Assembly: GCA_013607775.1 (NCBI GenBank) | Contig: VCAW01000078.1 | Location: 1 to 34,744 of the forward strand | DNA: 34,744 nt | Direction: 5' to 3' | From: Campylobacterota bacterium | Lineage (GTDB): Bacteria > Campylobacterota > Campylobacteria > Campylobacterales > Sulfurovaceae | In this document: positions 19,355-29,388 of the stretch, piece by piece | Numbering within the stretch: position 1 is the first letter of the stretch | How the letters are laid out: every line of letters starts with the position of its first letter | Notes under the pieces: generated by a model | Database searches by the model: none | What the model was told of the DNA's origin: nothing | The model's input: the letters and a program-made list of their open reading frames with translations, nothing else | Made by a program: the position numbers and the translations under genes

Positions 19355-20027
19355 TATCTATTTTGAAGATAAAGAGGATGCCTCTAGACAACTCATAGAA
19401 ACTTTGCCTTTAGAGTTACTTTCTGAGAATGAAACAGTGGTGATTGGCATCAGTGAAGGGGGTGTCTATTTTGCAGACCAGATAGCAAAAGCATGTGATG
19501 CGCAAATGGATATTTTACTCACAGAAGCTATTTTGGCACCCAATAACCCTGAAGTACCTATTGCAATGATTTCTGAGACACAAGAGGTTGTTATGCATAA
19601 AGCGCTCATTGATGCTTTTGACATAAACGAAGATTATGTCTATAGCGAAGCCCATAGAAAATATGAAGATGAAGTACTTGCCTATGTCTACAAATATCGT
19701 AAAGGTAAAGATCTTGTCTCTTTAGAGGGTAAGTATGTTGTGTTAGCAGATGAGTGTATTGAGACAGGGCTTACGATGATGGTAGCACTAAAGTCTGTCA
19801 TTGCAAGGGGAGCAAAAAACATTTATATAGCAACACCTATTTTAGATACATCTGTGTATGAAAATTTACTTACTGTATGCGATGGTGTATTTTGTCCTCA
19901 TAAGATACAAGACTATATTTCGATAGAATACTACTATCAAAACTTTGACATACTCGATTTCGATGAGATCTGCGAGATTGTTGAAGCCCAAGAGAAAAAA
20001 ATCAAAACAGCTGAAGTAGTTGAATAA
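19332..20027 (+). CDS. Phosphoribosyltransferase family protein
   Basis: PRTase-like VVLADECIETGLTMMVALKSV; likely start MSNDLNPN at 19332, overlapping the J-domain gene (ORF track begins at 19290). Confidence 0.7.
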   Translation: MSNDLNPNIYFEDKEDASRQLIETLPLELLSENETVVIGISEGGVYFADQIAKACDAQMDILLTEAILAPNNPEVPIAMISETQEVVMHKALIDAFDINEDYVYSEAHRKYEDEVLAYVYKYRKGKDLVSLEGKYVVLADECIETGLTMMVALKSVIARGAKNIYIATPILDTSVYENLLTVCDGVFCPHKIQDYISIEYYYQNFDILDFDEICEIVEAQEKKIKTAEVVE

Positions 20028-20069
20028 CCATATCCGAATAACCATATACATAGAAGGAAACAAAAATTT

Positions 20070-22202
20070 ATGAATGAACAAATAATAGAAATAGATGTCA
20101 ATAATCTTAAAGAGACATACGAATGTAATAAGATAGCAAAACAAGCCTCAGGTGCAGTTATGTACAGACAAGGAAAAGCAGTACTGATTGCCGCAGTGGC
20201 GATAGATGAAAAACCTGTAGATGAAGATTTTTTACCACTTACTGTCCAGTATATGGAAAAGTCTTATGCTGCGGCTAAGATTCCTGGAGGGTTTATTAAA
20301 AGAGAGACAAAACCAGGAGATTTTGAAACATTGACATCACGTATTGTTGACCGTTCATTACGTCCTTTATTTCCTAAAGGTTTTCATTTTCCTGTGACCA
20401 TTACTGTGATGGTTGTGAGTAGTGATGCTGAAGTAGATATGCAAGTGGCAGCTCTACATGCTGCCAATGCAGCTCTTTTTGTCTCGGATATTCCTGTCTC
20501 TACTAGTATTGCAGCTGTACGTATGGGAACAGTGGGAGATGATATTGTGATCAATCCGACAAACTCTCAACTTAACGAAAGTGAGCTTGATTTACTTGTG
20601 GTAGGTTCAGGTAAAGATGTTGTGATGATAGAGATGCGTACTTTGCCTACACAAAAAGATGGTGTACAACATGCCAATGAATTTTCAGAAGATGCATTGG
20701 TTGATGTTATTGCAATGGCAGCAGATGCGATAGAAAAGGCAACGACAGCATATATAGAATCATTTACAACTGTCGCACGTGAGCCTTTAGCCCTTACTTT
20801 AGCAGAAGACAAAGTAGATGAAACGCTTTATACATATATAGAAAAGAACTATGCAGAGGCAGTAGAAAAAGCTATCGCACACATGGCAAAGTCAGAACGT
20901 TCGTCTGAACTTAAAAAGATACGTACTACTATTTTGGAAAAATTGGAAGAAGAAGGAAAAGAAGCAGACAAAGCTTTGGTTTCTAAAGTATTGGAACGCT
21001 ATAAAAAAACAGTAGTGCGTGCAATGATACTTGAAAAGAATGTACGTGCTGATGGCAGAGCCATGGATGAAGTGCGTCCTATCAGTATAGAGACAAACTT
21101 GTTACCGTCAGTACATGGTTCATGTCTCTTTACAAGAGGACAGACACAAGCGCTTGTTACTGTAACATTGGGTGACAAAAAAGATGCGCAGATGTATGAA
21201 CTCATTACAGAACAGAATTCTCAGTCTGAGAAATTTATGGTGCACTACAACTTTCATGGTTACTCAGTGGGAGATGCGAAATATATAGGTGCACCAGGAC
21301 GTCGTGAACTAGGACATGGTAACTTAGGTAAACGTGCATTAGAACCGACTATTCCATTAGATTATGATGGTAGTATTCGTTTGGTATCTGAAATTTTAGA
21401 ATCGAATGGTTCATCATCTATGGCTACTATTTGTGGTGGTGCCTTGGCATTGCGTGCAGCAGAAGTTGACACTACAGAACTTGTAGCAGGTATCGCTATG
21501 GGCTTAGTGAGTGAGGGTGATAAATACGCTGTACTTACCGACATCATGGGACTTGAAGATCATGATGGAGATATGGACTTTAAAGTTGCCGGAACTGCAC
21601 AGGGGATTACTGCTTTGCAAATGGATATTAAGTTAGGTGGTATTGACCTAGCTGTTCTTAAAGATGCACTTGGAAAAGCAAGTCAAGGAAAGCAGCACAT
21701 ACTTAATCTTATGGAAGATGCAGCAAAAGATATAGCAACCAGTACAGCACTTCCAAGCACAGAACATTTTTCTGTACACCCATCAAAGATAGTAGATATT
21801 ATCGGTAAAGCTGGCTCTACGATTAGAGAAATTATTGAGAAGTTTGAAGTGAGTATTGACCTTGATCGTGATGCAGGTGGCGTGAAGCTTTCTGGTGGAG
21901 ACAAAGAGAAGGTGGCACAAGCGAAGGCACATATTGAGAGTATCGCAAGTACGCCAGTAAAAAAACAGATGGAATACAAAGTCGGTGAAAGCTATGAAGG
22001 TAAAGTAAAACGTATTGTTGACTTTGGTCTTTTTGTTGAAATGCCAGATGGTTTCGATGCCTTGCTTCATATTTCAAAGGTAGCAAAAGAACGTGTGAAT
22101 AACCTATCTGAACGCTATAGTGAAGGTGATTCTATCACTGTGGTAGTGATGGAACAAAAAGGTAAGAAGGTAGAATTGGCTACACCTGAATTTTTAGCAT
22201 AA
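20070..22202 (+). CDS. pnp: Polyribonucleotide nucleotidyltransferase (PNPase)
   Basis: 710 aa; two RNase PH domains, KH domain (VDIIGKAGSTIREIIEKF), S1 domain (GESYEGKVKRIVDFGLFVEMPDGFDALLHIS). Confidence 0.98.
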   Translation: MNEQIIEIDVNNLKETYECNKIAKQASGAVMYRQGKAVLIAAVAIDEKPVDEDFLPLTVQYMEKSYAAAKIPGGFIKRETKPGDFETLTSRIVDRSLRPLFPKGFHFPVTITVMVVSSDAEVDMQVAALHAANAALFVSDIPVSTSIAAVRMGTVGDDIVINPTNSQLNESELDLLVVGSGKDVVMIEMRTLPTQKDGVQHANEFSEDALVDVIAMAADAIEKATTAYIESFTTVAREPLALTLAEDKVDETLYTYIEKNYAEAVEKAIAHMAKSERSSELKKIRTTILEKLEEEGKEADKALVSKVLERYKKTVVRAMILEKNVRADGRAMDEVRPISIETNLLPSVHGSCLFTRGQTQALVTVTLGDKKDAQMYELITEQNSQSEKFMVHYNFHGYSVGDAKYIGAPGRRELGHGNLGKRALEPTIPLDYDGSIRLVSEILESNGSSSMATICGGALALRAAEVDTTELVAGIAMGLVSEGDKYAVLTDIMGLEDHDGDMDFKVAGTAQGITALQMDIKLGGIDLAVLKDALGKASQGKQHILNLMEDAAKDIATSTALPSTEHFSVHPSKIVDIIGKAGSTIREIIEKFEVSIDLDRDAGGVKLSGGDKEKVAQAKAHIESIASTPVKKQMEYKVGESYEGKVKRIVDFGLFVEMPDGFDALLHISKVAKERVNNLSERYSEGDSITVVVMEQKGKKVELATPEFLA

Positions 22203-22214
22203 TTTTTCATTTAT

Positions 22215-22256
22215 ATTGCACCATATTGTTATTGGTGTAATAGAGTGTTTTTTATA
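22215..22256 (+). terminator. Putative pnp terminator
   Basis: TTGCACCAtattgttatTGGTGTAA hairpin with downstream T-run (gtgtttttta). Confidence 0.6.
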
Positions 22257-22357
22257 TTTTAGCATGATGTAATCTTATTTATCTTATGATATTACTATTA
22301 GGGATGAGACAAATAATTTAGATTGAGACTTCAATCTTTACTAAAGGTCAGAACAGC

Positions 22358-24390
22358 ATGAATGCATCCCTCTCTTCACTATTACCATTTTCTACAACAG
22401 GTTTTTTCTCTCTTACAATCATTGTGTTACTTATTCTTTTAGCCGGCTTGTATTTATATTTTACAAAGAGACTGACTAAGCAAAAAGAAGTTTTTAATGC
22501 ACAGTTAGAAAAAGAGAAAGAGATAGAACGCAATAAAACATTACTTTTGGCTAATATGAAGTGATGATATGTATGAATTGACACAAAACTTGGTCAACCC
22601 TGAAGAGTAAAAAGATGAAGCACTGGAGAAAGAAATACTCCACTCTGCTAATAATTTACGTGAACTTCTAAAAATTCAAGCTAACAAAATTGAAATATAT
22701 AAAGAGAAATTTGTATTTTCACATATGTTAGAGGATGTGTCTACCTATCTAGCATCCAATTTTAAACAGCGTAATACAGAAGTGGTTTTTAATATTCATG
22801 AAAATGTTCCCCGATACTTAACCGGAGATGTTATTCATTTTTCTCGTATCATTAACAATATTCTTGAGTTTGCTATTCAGTCTACACCCCAAGGTAAAGT
22901 AACGCTTGAAATCACTTGTGACAAACCACTGAGTAATGATATTATTTTAAATGTCATGATTAAAGACAGTGCGAAAGGATTGGGCGAAGATACTTTTAAA
23001 AAACTTTTTGAATTAAATTACAATGATAAGAAGAAAGAGCAGTGGGGTTTTGGACTTTACATTGCCAAAAAATTAACGTTGGCGATAGGTGGAACGATTG
23101 AGGCACATAGTGCTGTAGCATCTGATAATGTTTTTTCTTTGCAAATCCCTATGCAACTGAATGAAGATTCGACGTTAAAGGAGTTTAATGTGTTAAAAGA
23201 AGGGCTAGCACCCAGAAAAATTTTAATTTATTCAGAAAAAGCAGCTACAGGGAATAGTTTAAAAAAATTATTTAATTATTTCTATGAAGAGGTAGAGTTA
23301 GCAACGCGTATACAGTTAGACAAACGTCTTATAAATCTGCTTGATTTTGATATTATCGTTTTAGAAGATATTTTTTTTAATACGAGCAACAATGCATACC
23401 TAAAATCTATCAAAGAGAGTAAGGATGTATATATTGTTGGATTAAGCAGTATATTCTCATCGAACGCACATGAAGATAATGTATTGATAGACAGTTATCT
23501 TAAAACACCTTCAAACTTAGAACGTATTGTGACACTTATACATAGTTTAGATACCTCAAAACCTGAAGTTGAAGCTATCGAAGAAGAGATAGTTCATGAA
23601 GAAAAGAATGATGGTAAACTACTTGTCTATAAAGAGCCTATAAAAGAGAGTCAAAATATTGATCTAGATTGTTTTACATACTTTAAAGGTTCACGACTAT
23701 TAATTGTTGAAGATAATTTGATTAATCAAAAGATTATTGTCAGTGTATTGAAAAAATCCGGTATAGAAATAGAGATAGCAAATAATGGTCAGGAAGCCTT
23801 GGATATTTTATTTGTTGAGCAAAAAATGTTTGATATCGTTCTTATGGATATTTCTATGCCTGTTATGGATGGGCTTATTGCGACACAGCATATTCGTGAA
23901 CGTAAAGCTTATGATAAAATGCCCATTATTACATTTACAGCTTTTGCGATGGGTTCAGAGATAGAACAGATGTTTGATGCAGGATGTAATGCCTATTTGA
24001 CAAAACCATTAAATATAAAAAAACTTTACCATGCATTTAGTATGTTTCTGAGTCCAAGCCATAGAGAAGTCTCTTTACATAAGACCATAGAAATAGAAGG
24101 GCTAGACATTGAAGTGGGTATCTACAATGCAGATGAGAGTGAAGTGCTGTACAAAGAGACACTTAAAGAGTTTATTTTGGTCTATAAGGATATGTCTGAG
24201 TCCATACCAAAATGGATAAATGAAAAACGCTATGAACGTGTTAAGTTGGCATGTAATGAAAGCATTGGTGAATGATATGCAGAAACATTTTCTCTACAGC
24301 AATGAAGAGTTTTTAGATCAATACAGTCGACTCTACCCTGAAAAATTTAATAATCTTATAGAGGCAATTGAACATTATCTACACAGCTAG
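22358..24390 (+). pseudogene. Degenerate hybrid sensor histidine kinase (TM - [HisKA lost] - HATPase - REC - Hpt)
   Basis: ORF 22358-22564 ends at ANMK where the H-box is expected; frame from 22569 reads MYELTQNLVNPEE*KDEALEKEILHSANNL and continues into 22725-24275 (HATPase GLGEDTFKKLFEL, GFGLYIAKKL; REC LLIVEDNLINQK, DIVLMDISMPVMDG, TKPL); third frame continues HVMKALVNDMQKHFLYSNEEFLDQYSRLYPEKFNNLIEAIEHYLHS* to 24390. Confidence 0.85.
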
Positions 24391-24432
24391 TTGCAAAGTT
24401 AGAATTGCATGTGTATTTTAATCTAATTTAGT

Positions 24433-24438
24433 TATAAT
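24433..24438 (+). promoter_or_regulatory. -10 box (TATAAT) for atpE
   Basis: AATTTAGTTATAATTTCGCG; would give a ~130-nt 5' UTR. Confidence 0.55.
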
Positions 24439-24577
24439 TTCGCGTTGATTAAAGTAATCAGTAGGGAAACAGCTTGCATTTATGTGGTTGTTGGCAAGTC
24501 AAACTTGTTTACGCTATCCGAACAGACTTTAACGATAGTCGAAGAGACTCTAACTCTATTAACTTAAAGGATATAAA

Positions 24578-24889
24578 ATGAAAAAGTTTTTCTTACTTTT
24601 CTTAGCACTTGGTGCTGTTGCATTTGCTGGTGAAGCAGATGGTGAATCTATGATTAAAGCATACTCAGTAGTTGCTGCTGGTGTTGGTCTTGGTCTTGCT
24701 GCTCTTGGTGGAGCTATTGGTATGGGGCACACTGCTGCTGCAACAATCGCTGGTACAGCTAGAAACCCAGGTCTTGGTGGTAAACTAATGACTACAATGT
24801 TTATTGCTCTTGCAATGATCGAAGCGCAAGTTATCTATACATTGGTAATTGCTCTTATCGCTCTTTACGCTAACCCTTTCATAGGATAG
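24578..24889 (+). CDS. atpE: F0F1 ATP synthase subunit c
   Basis: 103 aa; two TM helices, GGAIGMGHTAAATIAGTARNPGLGGKLMTTMFIALAMIEAQVIYTLVIALI. Confidence 0.96.
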   Translation: MKKFFLLFLALGAVAFAGEADGESMIKAYSVVAAGVGLGLAALGGAIGMGHTAAATIAGTARNPGLGGKLMTTMFIALAMIEAQVIYTLVIALIALYANPFIG

Positions 24890-24896
24890 GACGTAA

Positions 24897-24915
24897 CAGA
24901 GCAAAGCTCTTTATA
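24897..24915 (+). terminator. Possible atpE terminator
   Basis: AGAGCaaaGCTCTTTAT hairpin immediately after the stop codon. Confidence 0.5.
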
Positions 24916-24987
24916 CTACGTTGTCACTAGGACAACCTCAGCAGTTGGCTCATTCAACTGGTTGAATTTTGTAGGATTAAAGGAGCT

Positions 24988-25025
24988 AAAAGGTTGTGAG
25001 GGATATAATCCCGTCACAACTTTTT
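24988..25025 (+). terminator. Strong intrinsic terminator
   Basis: AAAAGGTTGTGAgGGAtataaTCCcgTCACAACTTTTT. Confidence 0.75.
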
Positions 25026-25073
25026 GTTACCCTCAGTTTTAAGTTTAATAGTACTTTAACTATTATCTACAGT

Positions 25074-25158
25074 GCGCACGTGGTGGAACGGTAGACACGC
25101 TACCTTGAGGGGGTAGTGCCCTATGGGCGTGGAAGTTCAAATCTTCTCGTGCGCACCA
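25074..25158 (+). tRNA. tRNA-Leu (anticodon GAG), CCA encoded
   Basis: GCGCACG acceptor pairs CGTGCGC; anticodon arm CTACC-TTGAGGG-GGTAG; variable-arm hairpin; GTTCAAATC T-loop; ends ACCA. Confidence 0.96.
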
Positions 25159-25293
25159 CTTTTTTATTCTTCCCAAATGTCACTCAATTGTCACCTAAAA
25201 ATCATAACCTAGCAGAAAAATGTCAAAGTTACCTATAAATCACGTAAAATAGGGCTTTTTACCCATTTTTTATCTTTTCTTAAGAGATTGTTG

Positions 25294-25302
25294 TGCTATA
25301 AT
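25294..25302 (+). promoter_or_regulatory. Extended -10 promoter (TGCTATAAT) for the HU gene
   Basis: TGC+TATAAT upstream of ATG 25332. Confidence 0.6.
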
Positions 25303-25331
25303 GGCTGCATCTTAAATTTAAAGGAATAAGA

Positions 25332-25613
25332 ATGACAAAAGCAGATTTCGTAGAACTGGTACAAAAGAATGGTGAATTTGATAGCAAAGCAGCAGCTGAG
25401 AGAGCGGTAAAAGCATTTATCGAGTCAGTAACAGAAGCACTTGTAAAAAAAGAATCAGTATCTTTGGTAGGATTTGGTACATTTTCAACTGTAGAAGTTG
25501 CAGAGAAATCAGGTAAAGTTCCAGGAACAGATAAAACATATACAAAAGCAGCACATACTGCACCTAAATTTAAAATGGGTAAAACACTTAAAGACGCAGT
25601 AGCTAACGCGTAA
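25332..25613 (+). CDS. HU-family DNA-binding protein
   Basis: 93 aa; MTKADFVELVQKNG...VSLVGFGTFSTVEVAEKSGKVPGTDKTYTKAAHTAPKFKMGKTLKDAV. Confidence 0.95.
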   Translation: MTKADFVELVQKNGEFDSKAAAERAVKAFIESVTEALVKKESVSLVGFGTFSTVEVAEKSGKVPGTDKTYTKAAHTAPKFKMGKTLKDAVANA

Positions 25614-25748
25614 TTAAGTTTCTCTTTTTAATTATCTACTGTCTAGGGGCAGTAGATAGACTTCACTTTCACACTTCATACTTATTTTCAAAACACAAAC
25701 TAATCATCTCTAAGATATACTACAATAATTTTATCTAAGGATATTTCT

Positions 25749-26547
25749 ATGCAATTAAAAGATGTCATATGTTTAGGTGTTGCAGGTAATTTTGCGCATC
25801 ATTTAGAACAAGCAGGTGAACTTGAAGATTTTAAAAATGTTGTTACTGAGACGGCAGATGCCCCAAAAGGAATTTTCCCTTTTTATTTACCTGGGTCTGA
25901 GAGTTTTCTCGGACGCTATTCTATAGGGACAGATATCCTTACTTTACCAAGCTATGAAGCTAATGCACAGGTAGAACCTGAGATAGCGATACTCTTTGAT
26001 ATTGTCTATAATGATACAAAAGAAGTTGTCGATTTAGTGGCTCAGAAATTTACTACCTTTAATGACTGTACTATACGAAAAGAGGGTGCCAAGAAAATAT
26101 CAGAAAAGAAGTCCTGGGGAGAGAATTCTAAGGGCATTGGAGACAAGTGGATAGCCATAGACAGCTTTAATGAGGGAGGGGTGATGGGATAACTACCACC
26201 TCTGCTCTTTTGTGAAGCGTGATGGCATTGTGCACCCTTATGGGGTAGATGCACCACTGCTTGGGTATTCATACTTTTATACGAGACTCAAAAATTGGCT
26301 TATAGATAAGATGAATACGCAAAAAGACTTTGGACCACTTGAAGATATTGCTGCACATCTTAAGACCAGTACGTATCCAAAACAGGCACTTATCTCTATA
26401 GGTGCTACAGCCTACGCAGAGTTTGGTGAGCATAACTACTTGCAAAGTGGTGATGAAGTGTATGTGATAGCCTATGATGTACGAAGTGATAAGGCATATT
26501 TTACAAGCTCAGAAAGTAAAGTCATACTACATCAAAAGGTAACGTAG
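25749..26547 (+). pseudogene. DUF5718-like protein, single-base frameshift
   Basis: ORF 25749-26192 (...WIAIDSFNEGGVMG*) continues in another frame as DNYHLCSFVKRDGIVHPYGVDAPLLGYSYFYTRLKNW... to 26547; lesion at the GGG in gtgatgggataac (~26184-26190). Confidence 0.75.
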
Positions 26548-26585
26548 GGGCAATCCTTAATGGTTGCCCTTAATGGATAGAATTT

Positions 26586-27719
26586 TTAGTTCTTAAACCA
26601 AGACTTGACTCTGTCAAAAGCAGAATCAAAAGTAGATTTGTGCGGGCGACTCTCTACCCCATAACTCTCTTGAAGTTTTTCAAGAAGTTCTTTTTGTTCT
26701 TCATTGATCTTTTTAGGAAGTATCATTTGTACTTGAGCGATAAGACGACCTTTGCGTCCACCATGTACATCTGCAACACCTTCACCTGCAAAGATAAACT
26801 GCTCTTTGTCTTTGGTACTTTGTTTGAGCTCAAGTTCCAATTCACCATCTAGTGCTGGGATAGAGATAGTCTCTCCCAGTATGGCTTGCGTAAAGAATAC
26901 AGGTACTTCTATATAGATGTCATTACCATTTCGGATAAAGTTCTCATCTTCCTCTACGATGAAAGTAAGATAGAGGTCACCACGTTGTCCGCCTTTACTC
27001 TCGTTACCATACCCCTGTGCTCTAAGTCTGTTTCCAGAGTCAACACCAGCAGGGATGTTTATGGTAACTGTATCTTCTTCTTCATGGTAGCCTTTTCCAT
27101 GACAACTGCCACAGGCTTCTTTTATGCTTTGTCCTTGTCCGTGACATTTTGGACAGGTTTGTGCAAACTGCATAGGTCCTTGGCGCATGAGTACTTGCCC
27201 TTGTCCTTTACAGTAGTCACATGTTTCAAGTTTTCCATCTTTTGCACCTGTACCTTTACAGTCATTACATGGTGTTTTATAGCGTATGTCTATTTTCTTT
27301 TCATAACCAAAGACTGCTTCATGAAACTCAAGTTGGAGTTCTATTTCAAAGTCAAGAGCATATTTTTGGCTAGGATCACGACGAGACTGACGACCAAAGC
27401 CACCACCTCCGCCACCAAACATTGAGTTAAACATCTCCATGATGTCATCCATGTTTCCTCCACCAAAGCCACCGCCACCCATGCCACCTTGACCTTCAAG
27501 TCCTGCCTTACCATAACGGTCATAGATAGAACGTTTTTCATCATCAGAAAGTACTTGGTAGGCTTCATTAACAATTTTGAATTTGTCTTCGGCTTCTTTA
27601 TCATCTGGGTTTCTGTCTGGGTGGTATTTCATCGCTAGTTTACGGTAAGCTTTTTTTAGTTCAGCTCCCGAACAATCTTTACTAACTTCCAATACTTCAT
27701 AATAACACATTTCTGTCAT
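26586..27719 (-). CDS. dnaJ: Chaperone DnaJ
   Basis: 377 aa; J-domain [21 protein letters not shown], Gly-rich region, four CxxCxGxG zinc repeats. Confidence 0.97.
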   Translation of the reverse strand: MTEMCYYEVLEVSKDCSGAELKKAYRKLAMKYHPDRNPDDKEAEDKFKIVNEAYQVLSDDEKRSIYDRYGKAGLEGQGGMGGGGFGGGNMDDIMEMFNSMFGGGGGGFGRQSRRDPSQKYALDFEIELQLEFHEAVFGYEKKIDIRYKTPCNDCKGTGAKDGKLETCDYCKGQGQVLMRQGPMQFAQTCPKCHGQGQSIKEACGSCHGKGYHEEEDTVTINIPAGVDSGNRLRAQGYGNESKGGQRGDLYLTFIVEEDENFIRNGNDIYIEVPVFFTQAILGETISIPALDGELELELKQSTKDKEQFIFAGEGVADVHGGRKGRLIAQVQMILPKKINEEQKELLEKLQESYGVESRPHKSTFDSAFDRVKSWFKN

Positions 27720-27774
27720 TGATATTTCTCCATAAAAGTGGGAATAATTTTCGCGAATTCTACCATAATTTAGT

Positions 27775-27780
27775 TATAAT
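27775..27780 (+). promoter_or_regulatory. -10 box (TATAAT) upstream of the Dabb gene
   Basis: ATAATTTAGTTATAAT, resembling the atpE promoter context. Confidence 0.5.
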
Positions 27781-27808
27781 CACGAAAAGTTATTTTGGAG
27801 CCGTATTG

Positions 27809-28102
27809 ATGTTAGTACATATCGTCATGTTTAAATTTAAAGAAGAGAATAAAAAAGCCAATATTATCCAAGCCAAACAGATGCTTGAAAACCTTATGGG
27901 TGCAGTACCTAGTCTAAGAAGTATCGATGTTGGGGTGAACTTCATAGAGGCAGACAGAGCGATGGATTTGAGTCTTATTGCAGTTTTCGAAGGCAAAGAA
28001 GGTTTAGATGCTTATGATGTGCATCCTGAACATCAAAAAGTAGTTACTTTCATTAAGTCTGTCGTAGAGTACTCCAAAGCATCGGACTACATGAGAGACT
28101 AA
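27809..28102 (+). CDS. Dabb (stress-responsive A/B barrel) domain protein
   Basis: MLVHIVMFKFKEENKKANIIQAKQMLENLMGAVPSLRSIDVGVNF...SLIAVFEGKEGLDAYDVHPEHQKV. Confidence 0.8.
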   Translation: MLVHIVMFKFKEENKKANIIQAKQMLENLMGAVPSLRSIDVGVNFIEADRAMDLSLIAVFEGKEGLDAYDVHPEHQKVVTFIKSVVEYSKASDYMRD

Positions 28103-28671
28103 TGAAACACCATAAAATAGAGGCCTTTGAAAACCTAGTCGAAGCCTTCCAGTCTTTGCCATCTATAGGGAAAAAATCTGCCATTCGTATGGCATATCAT
28201 GCTGTTATGGTAGATGGCTTTGCTGCTATGAAGCTGGCACATGCCTTAGAAACTGGTATAAACACGATACAAAAGTGCTCTAAGTGCCACAACATGAGTG
28301 AAGATGAACTCTGCACCATCTGTTCAGACCCTTATCGAGACAGTTCTAAGCTCTGTATTGTGCAGTCGGCAAAAGACATTTTGACTATAGAAGAGAGTGG
28401 ACAATTCAAGGGTGTCTATTATGTAGTCTCAGAAGTGCGTGATCTTGATGAAGCCCATCTTTTTTATGCAGTAGGTGGTGTGGATGAGATTATCTTTGCT
28501 TTCCCCCCAAGTATTGCAACAGATACCATGATACTGTATATTGAAGATAAGTTGCAAGGTTTGGAAATCAGTTTTACGAAGATAGCCCAAGGTGTACCCA
28601 CAGGTGTTGAGCTGGAAAATATAGATATTGTGTCACTCTCACGTGCGTTAGAGGCGAGAGTGAAGATTTAG
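28102..28671 (+). CDS. recR: Recombination protein RecR
   Basis: 189 aa; LPSIGKKSAIRMAYH, CSKCHNMSEDELCTICSD zinc finger, Toprim region, GVPTGVELENID. Confidence 0.95.
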   Translation: MKHHKIEAFENLVEAFQSLPSIGKKSAIRMAYHAVMVDGFAAMKLAHALETGINTIQKCSKCHNMSEDELCTICSDPYRDSSKLCIVQSAKDILTIEESGQFKGVYYVVSEVRDLDEAHLFYAVGGVDEIIFAFPPSIATDTMILYIEDKLQGLEISFTKIAQGVPTGVELENIDIVSLSRALEARVKI

Positions 28672-28679
28672 TTAGAAGA

Positions 28680-29249
28680 TTATTTTTTTATTTTTTTAAG
28701 TTCAGCTTCAATCATCGCTTTCATTTCTGGCATATGTTCCATCATTCTACTTTGACCTATTTGTGCAGATGCAGCGGCGAGTTGTGGCATGATTTGTACA
28801 GTTTTTTGTCCTAGTGGCGATTGGTAAAACTTATTAAGCTCTTTGAGCTCTTCTACAGTATAATTTTTAGCATAAAGTGCAGCGATATCACCTTTTTGTG
28901 CTTCCCAACCCATAAACTTAGTAAAAAATGCTTCAATAGCAGGTTCAATAGCTTTAAGTTGAGGGTTTGCCTGTATTTGCATTTGGGTAATACGTTTGAT
29001 CATCCCCTCATAGCTCTCTTTCATATTCATCGTTGCAAGAAGTGTTAGTGCCTCTGAATTTGCCTGATGTGCCGCTATTGTAGTCTTAGGTGCTTTTTTC
29101 ATAGAACCCCCACATTTACCTTGCGCACATTTTGCAGTTTTTGGTGCAACTTTTGTAGCACTTGGCGCATTACCACATTGTGCTTGAAGCGTAAGTGGAA
29201 GTGCAAGTGTTGCTGCGAAGAGAAGTGTTTTTGAGGTTGTTTTTAACAT
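28680..29249 (-). CDS. Exported DUF2059-like protein with N-terminal KCAQGKCGG motif
   Basis: 189 aa; signal peptide MLKTTSKTLLFAATLALPLTLQAQ, TAKCAQGKCGGSMKK, then helical DUF2059-like region (YTVEELKELNKFYQSPLGQKTVQIMPQL). Confidence 0.65.
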   Translation of the reverse strand: MLKTTSKTLLFAATLALPLTLQAQCGNAPSATKVAPKTAKCAQGKCGGSMKKAPKTTIAAHQANSEALTLLATMNMKESYEGMIKRITQMQIQANPQLKAIEPAIEAFFTKFMGWEAQKGDIAALYAKNYTVEELKELNKFYQSPLGQKTVQIMPQLAAASAQIGQSRMMEHMPEMKAMIEAELKKIKK

Positions 29250-29349
29250 GTGTTTCCTTATATTGTTTAAAGTAAAATGATTATAACTTACAATAGTTAA
29301 TGGTTATATTATTTGTGAAGAGATTTTATTTTAGAGTGTATGATGTGTG

Positions 29350-29371
29350 AAAAGGTAGCCAATAGAGGCTA
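29350..29371. terminator. Hairpin downstream of the cytochrome c gene (minus-strand operon)
   Basis: GGTAGCCaatagaGGCTACC-type inverted repeat. Confidence 0.45.
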
Positions 29372-29388
29372 CCTGTGAAGAGGGAAGT

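Noticed and set aside
26886-27425. 179-aa plus-strand ORF opposite dnaJ
   Set aside because: Antisense to well-conserved DnaJ sequence; low-complexity hydrophobic translation typical of a shadow ORF
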